From Hugenholtzia roseola DSM 9546 (GTDB lineage Bacteria; Bacteroidota; Bacteroidia; Cytophagales; Bernardetiaceae): 64,000 nucleotides of DNA. Position numbers and translations under genes: made by a program. The notes beneath the pieces were generated by a model. It saw only the letters and a list, made by a program, of their open reading frames with translations, had not been told where the DNA came from and made no database searches. The stretch is from NCBI RefSeq assembly GCF_000422585.1, contig NZ_AUGI01000039.1:1-64000 (forward strand). The letters are read 5' to 3'. Within the stretch, counting starts at the first letter, position 1. The number at the start of each line of letters is the position of its first letter. Shown here one piece after another: positions 60,409-64,000 of the stretch.

Positions 60409-61815
60409 ATGCTTAGTTTGCTTCGTATAAATGACCCTTTTCGGCTTATTTTTCCCTTCTTACTCCTACTTTTGCTTTGGTTTCCGCATACTGCCCCGCT
60501 ACAAATAGAGATGCGCTGGCTTTTGGTAGGCGAAAAAATAACAGAGTCGGCAGGGCTATATCGCAGCGTTTGGGAAAATATGATGCCGCTTTCAGCTTGG
60601 GTGTATGAGGGTATTGAGGCGATTGTAGGGCGTTCTTTTCTGACGCTCAAAATTATAGGTTTATTACTTTTATTTTATCAGGCAGCACATTTTAACTTAT
60701 TCCTGATACAAAAGGATTTTTTTCAGGAACGCACCTACCTGCCTGCCTTTTTCTACGCCCTTTTAGGCAGCCTTTATTTAGACGAACTCACGCTCACGCC
60801 CCCCCTGATGGCGATGTTTTTCTTACTTTTGGTGCTTTCGCGCGTCTTTCTTTTGGCAGATAATAGCAGCGACGTTGCCCTTTTCAAAATTGGCTTCTAC
60901 ATTGGTATCGCAACGCTTTTCTACCTACCCAGCCTTTTTTATTTGGCTTGGCTGATGGTGGGACTTTCCGTTTTTCGCACCACTACCCTACGACAGTACC
61001 TATTATCGCTTATCGGTTTTTTATTGCCACTTTTAGCCATTCTCACCTATTTTTATTTTACAGATAGATTTTTTATCTTTTTCCAACAAACGCTATTTTT
61101 ACACCTCAAATTCAAACCTTTTTGGTATTTATCTTGGCAGAGTATCGCCTTTGTGGTAGCAATTCCACTATTTTGGTTTCTTGTCTGTTATTTGCAAGTA
61201 AGCCTTAAAGGAGTGTTTCACAACTTTCAAATTTATTCGCAGCGCATGATGCTACTTTGGTTTTTGGTAGGAATTTTAGTCGTTGCTTTTACCTATGAAG
61301 TAGGAAGTTTTATTTTTATTTTTTTCGTGCCAATTTTAGCCTTTTTCTTTACTCACGCCTTGTTGTTGATAAAAAAGAGGTGGCAGGCAGAAATTTTCTT
61401 CTGGATAATTGCCCTAAGCAGTCTTACAGCCTATGGGTTAGAAACTTATCTTCCTGATTTTCAGACTTTTATACAAAAAAACAAGTTGCTTATCCAACAG
61501 CCCGCACCCGAAAAAAAATCAGATAAGCACCTTGTAATAGAAAACAAGCAGGTTTGGGTAGTAGGAAATGATTTAAGTTATTATCTAAAAAACAAAATGG
61601 CTACCCCCTACTTGAATACAGATTTGACCAAAAACTACTTTAAAAATCTTAATAACTACGAAATCATAAACAAATTATACGAAGATTTCAACCAAAATCC
61701 TCCCGAAGTTATCATCGATTTAGAAGGAGATGCCAAAAGGCTTCTCGATAAATTGCCACCCATTCGCAAAAAATACGAACAAAAAGACAATATTTATTTT
61801 CTGAAAGATAATTAG
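60409..61815 (+). CDS. DUF6427-family multi-pass membrane protein
   Basis: The 468-residue product has about ten membrane helices in its first 350 residues and a soluble C-terminal domain (about 380-468, starting at KNKLLIQQPAPEKKSDKHLVIENKQVWVVGNDLSYYL). The N-terminus LLRINDPFRLIFPFLLLLLL resembles the Bacteroidota-specific DUF6427 family. The soluble end suggests an enzymatic or binding role outside the membrane, unknown. It follows rbfA on the same strand, so they may be co-transcribed. I start it at the ATG at 60409. Confidence 0.75.
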   Translation: MLSLLRINDPFRLIFPFLLLLLLWFPHTAPLQIEMRWLLVGEKITESAGLYRSVWENMMPLSAWVYEGIEAIVGRSFLTLKIIGLLLLFYQAAHFNLFLIQKDFFQERTYLPAFFYALLGSLYLDELTLTPPLMAMFFLLLVLSRVFLLADNSSDVALFKIGFYIGIATLFYLPSLFYLAWLMVGLSVFRTTTLRQYLLSLIGFLLPLLAILTYFYFTDRFFIFFQQTLFLHLKFKPFWYLSWQSIAFVVAIPLFWFLVCYLQVSLKGVFHNFQIYSQRMMLLWFLVGILVVAFTYEVGSFIFIFFVPILAFFFTHALLLIKKRWQAEIFFWIIALSSLTAYGLETYLPDFQTFIQKNKLLIQQPAPEKKSDKHLVIENKQVWVVGNDLSYYLKNKMATPYLNTDLTKNYFKNLNNYEIINKLYEDFNQNPPEVIIDLEGDAKRLLDKLPPIRKKYEQKDNIYFLKDN

Positions 61816-61868
61816 CAAATATTTTTTATACTTACTTGCTTTTTATGCTTTTGCTATTTTAGCTATTT

Positions 61869-63188
61869 TCAAATATAGTCTGAAAGTAGTTTCCGCCAAG
61901 TTTCGGCTTTTAGCAAACATTCTTCCCATTCCTTTTCGGGCAGCGCATCGATGGTAATGGCACTTCCGACTTGAAAAGAGCCTAATTTTTTCTTTTTATG
62001 GTACAAAAAAGTACGAATGACTACATTAAAATCAAAATCTTGTGAAGGCGATACAAAGCCTATCGCACCTGAATACAAACCTCTTTTCTGCTTTTCATAG
62101 GCTTCGATAAGTTGCATTGCCCTAATTTTGGGCGCACCCGTCATACTACCCATTGGAAAAGCATGACGCAAAGCCTCTGCCCAAGTGCAATCAGGCGCAA
62201 GCTCGGCTTCTACGGTAGAAATCATTTGGTGCAACTGCTTAAAGGTGTAAATGCCAAAAAGTTCCGTCGCTTCTGTCGTGCCAATGGTAGCACTTCGCGC
62301 CAAATCATTGCGCACCAAATCTACAATCATCATATTTTCGGCGCGTTCTTTTTCATTATTTTTCAAATAGTGTTTTAAAATTTCATCTTCTTCGGCATTT
62401 TTTCCACGTCGGATAGTACCTTTTATGGGTTGTGAAATAAGCCTTTTGCCTTCTTTTTTCAAAAAACGTTCGGGCGAGGCACAGAGTACGAAGAAATTTT
62501 GCCATTTGAGGTAAGCCGAAAAAGGCATGGGCGCGTGCTGGGAAAGTAGCGAAAAAAGGGCAATACAGTCTTGCTCCTGCAACTCAAAATTTTGAATTAG
62601 AAATTCTATACAATAATTTATTTCGTAAATATCGCCTTCTTCAATATGGTTTTTCAACTTTTCTACCTGTGCTTCATATTCTTTTTGTGTAACAGTGGGC
62701 AGTATGGTTTTCTTTTTTTGATTAGTATTAAAATACTTTTTTTTATGGGAAATAAGCCTTATATTTTCAATTTCTTGTAAAATCTTTTCAGGCTCTTTAC
62801 CTTGCCAAAAAACAACTTGTTCGCTTGCTGGTAGCCATTCTATCAAATAAGTAGGTTCGAAAAAGAAACCTTCGGGCATTTCGAGCGCGTCGGGATTTTG
62901 GCTTTTTAAAAAAGATTCTATTTGATTTTTTAAATCATATCCTAAATAACCTAAAATCCAATGCTGCCTTTCTGCGGCTTGGGCTTGAAAGTCGGCTAAG
63001 GCGGTTAGAAAATCGGGCGTTTGTGCATCAGCAATCAGGGTGCGATTGCTGCCAAAAGCAAAAAAAAGACGAAACGCACCCTTTGGATACAGAATTTGAG
63101 CCGAATCGAGAGCCAAAAAAGTGTCGCAATTCAACGAGTATTGTAAGATTTTTTCTTTAAAATTTCTACTTACTTTGTATTTTTTCAT
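61869..63188 (-). CDS. pabB: Aminodeoxychorismate synthase component I
   Basis: The 439-residue enzyme converts chorismate to 4-amino-4-deoxychorismate for folate. The chorismate-binding domain (about 180-435) has the PabB-type motif ISQPIKGTIRRGKN (PIKGT, with the active-site Lys), ERAENMMIVDLVRNDLAR, FPMGSMTGAPKIRAMQLIE and GAIGFVSPS. PIKGT favours PabB over anthranilate synthase. It may be co-transcribed with nuoH, which ends 25 bases upstream. No glutamine amidotransferase (pabA) is adjacent. Confidence 0.92.
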   Translation of the reverse strand: MKKYKVSRNFKEKILQYSLNCDTFLALDSAQILYPKGAFRLFFAFGSNRTLIADAQTPDFLTALADFQAQAAERQHWILGYLGYDLKNQIESFLKSQNPDALEMPEGFFFEPTYLIEWLPASEQVVFWQGKEPEKILQEIENIRLISHKKKYFNTNQKKKTILPTVTQKEYEAQVEKLKNHIEEGDIYEINYCIEFLIQNFELQEQDCIALFSLLSQHAPMPFSAYLKWQNFFVLCASPERFLKKEGKRLISQPIKGTIRRGKNAEEDEILKHYLKNNEKERAENMMIVDLVRNDLARSATIGTTEATELFGIYTFKQLHQMISTVEAELAPDCTWAEALRHAFPMGSMTGAPKIRAMQLIEAYEKQKRGLYSGAIGFVSPSQDFDFNVVIRTFLYHKKKKLGSFQVGSAITIDALPEKEWEECLLKAETWRKLLSDYI

Positions 63189-63213
63189 GCTTAAAGGGCG
63201 ATTGAGGTAATTT

Positions 63214-64000
63214 TTATAGGCTTAAAACTCTTATACAAGCTACCAAAACCAGCAAGAGCAACGAAAAAGGAAGGAGGTATTTCCAAGCTAACGCCATCAG
63301 TTGGTCTATGCGCAAGCGCGGATACGTCCATCTGACCCACATCTGAACATAAACGAGCAAGAGTGCCTTTGTAAAGAGCCAAAAGATAGACCAAAATGTG
63401 CCGCTTGTCCAATGCGCAAGTTGCCAAGTGCCGATATTGGGCAAGGGCGTGTTCCAACTGCCAAAAAAAAGAACCACAGCCAAAAGAGCCGAAAGGAGCA
63501 TCATGCCGTATTCTGCCAGCATCAGCAAAGCCCATCGCATGCCCGAATATTCGGTTTGAAAGCCTGCAATAAGTTCGGATTCGGCTTCGGGCAAATCAAA
63601 GGGAGCGCGGTTTGCCTCTGCCAAAGATGCAATAAAAAAGATAAGAAACACAAACCCCAGCAGCGGCATCTGCACCACATGCCAAGTAGTGAAGCCCCCT
63701 ATTTCTTTGAGTTCGAGACCCCAAATTGTAATTGCGGTAGGCGAAAAGATGCCTTGTTGTAGGCTTAGAATTTGCAAATCGAGGCTGCCTCCATACACTG
63801 CCACCGCCAAGAGCGAAAGGATAAGCGGAATTTCATAGGCTATCATTTGGGCGACAGCCCGCAAAGCACCATAAAGGGCAAATTTGCTATTCGATGCCCA
63901 ACCTGCCAATAAAATCCCCAAAACATCAAAGGTCAGTATCGCCAAAATCGCATATATCGCTAAAGGGCTTTGCGCCGCACTGCCGCCCTGATGCAGGGGA
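63214..64000 (-). CDS. nuoH: NADH-quinone oxidoreductase subunit H (3' part)
   Basis: The frame runs through the right window edge, so the gene start lies beyond 64000. Internal residues match NuoH: SPLAIYAILAILTFDVLGILLAGWASNSKFALYGALRAVAQMIAYEIPL, then EANRAPFDLPEAESELIAGFQTEYSGMRWALLMLAEY, the most conserved loop of the family, and PRLRIDQLMALAWKYLLP near the end. NuoH is a membrane subunit of respiratory complex I close to the quinone site. Other nuo genes probably lie beyond the right edge of the window. pabB follows it closely. Confidence 0.95.
   Translation of the reverse strand, partial: PLHQGGSAAQSPLAIYAILAILTFDVLGILLAGWASNSKFALYGALRAVAQMIAYEIPLILSLLAVAVYGGSLDLQILSLQQGIFSPTAITIWGLELKEIGGFTTWHVVQMPLLGFVFLIFFIASLAEANRAPFDLPEAESELIAGFQTEYSGMRWALLMLAEYGMMLLSALLAVVLFFGSWNTPLPNIGTWQLAHWTSGTFWSIFWLFTKALLLVYVQMWVRWTYPRLRIDQLMALAWKYLLPFSLLLLVLVACIRVLSL

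Overview
The window reads as a chromosome segment of a gliding member of the phylum Bacteroidota, most likely of the order Cytophagales. The main evidence is gldA, a 7TMR-DISM/SpoIIE phosphatase, two large TonB-linked outer-membrane receptor-type proteins with carboxypeptidase-like N-terminal domains, several Bacteroidota-specific families (DUF5723, DUF6427, LVIVD lipoproteins), the near absence of Shine-Dalgarno sequences, and repeated promoters of the Bacteroidota type (TTTG, 19 bases, TAnnTTTG). No rRNA genes were seen, and only one tRNA gene.

Layout. 0-9 kb: the end of an IS transposase, a coiled-coil zinc-ribbon protein, creD, a nest of short mobile repeats, yceD-rpmF, hmgA, murE and a CbpA-type J-protein. 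9-25 kb: envelope genes (beta-barrel protein, cyclic-nucleotide-binding protein, two LVIVD lipoproteins, two large outer-membrane receptor-type proteins), aroE, a MarR regulator next to a TPM-like membrane protein, a 58-bp tandem array, and the 7TMR-DISM phosphatase. 25-32 kb: tRNA-Arg(CCU), secG, conserved hypotheticals, then an AT-rich two-gene cassette (ParA-like ATPase plus HEPN-type protein) beside a DUF5723 protein. 32-46 kb: a metal permease fused to a DtxR/MntR-type regulator, gldA, rhomboid protease, an SbtA-type permease, a TolC-type protein, and several uncharacterised membrane proteins. 46-64 kb: def, a thioredoxin-like/SPOR protein, hemC, a LuxC-type acyl-CoA reductase, a LolD-like ATPase, a TPR protein, trxB, an AT-rich DUF262/DUF1524 (GmrSD-like) gene with a lipoprotein gene, polA, rbfA, a DUF6427 protein, pabB and the 3' part of nuoH.

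Most genes are housekeeping or envelope functions with short gaps and no large operon. Two accessory islets stand out by low GC and by content: parA-HEPN (28.2-30.2 kb) and the DUF262/DUF1524 gene (54.1-55.8 kb). Both look like nuclease-based defence candidates, but no function is demonstrated here.

The intergenic DNA carries a family of non-autonomous mobile elements of about 175 bp with 17-bp terminal inverted repeats and a strong internal palindrome. Eight full or nearly full copies and several fragments are visible. One copy is flanked by a 10-bp target duplication inside a second repeat family, whose other copy at 42.7 kb shows the unoccupied site. A third repeat type, a short hairpin followed by AACGGC, forms arrays at 19.0-19.4 kb and just after def. 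Unless a different start is given, start codons were chosen at the first ATG that gives a normal family length or signal peptide.
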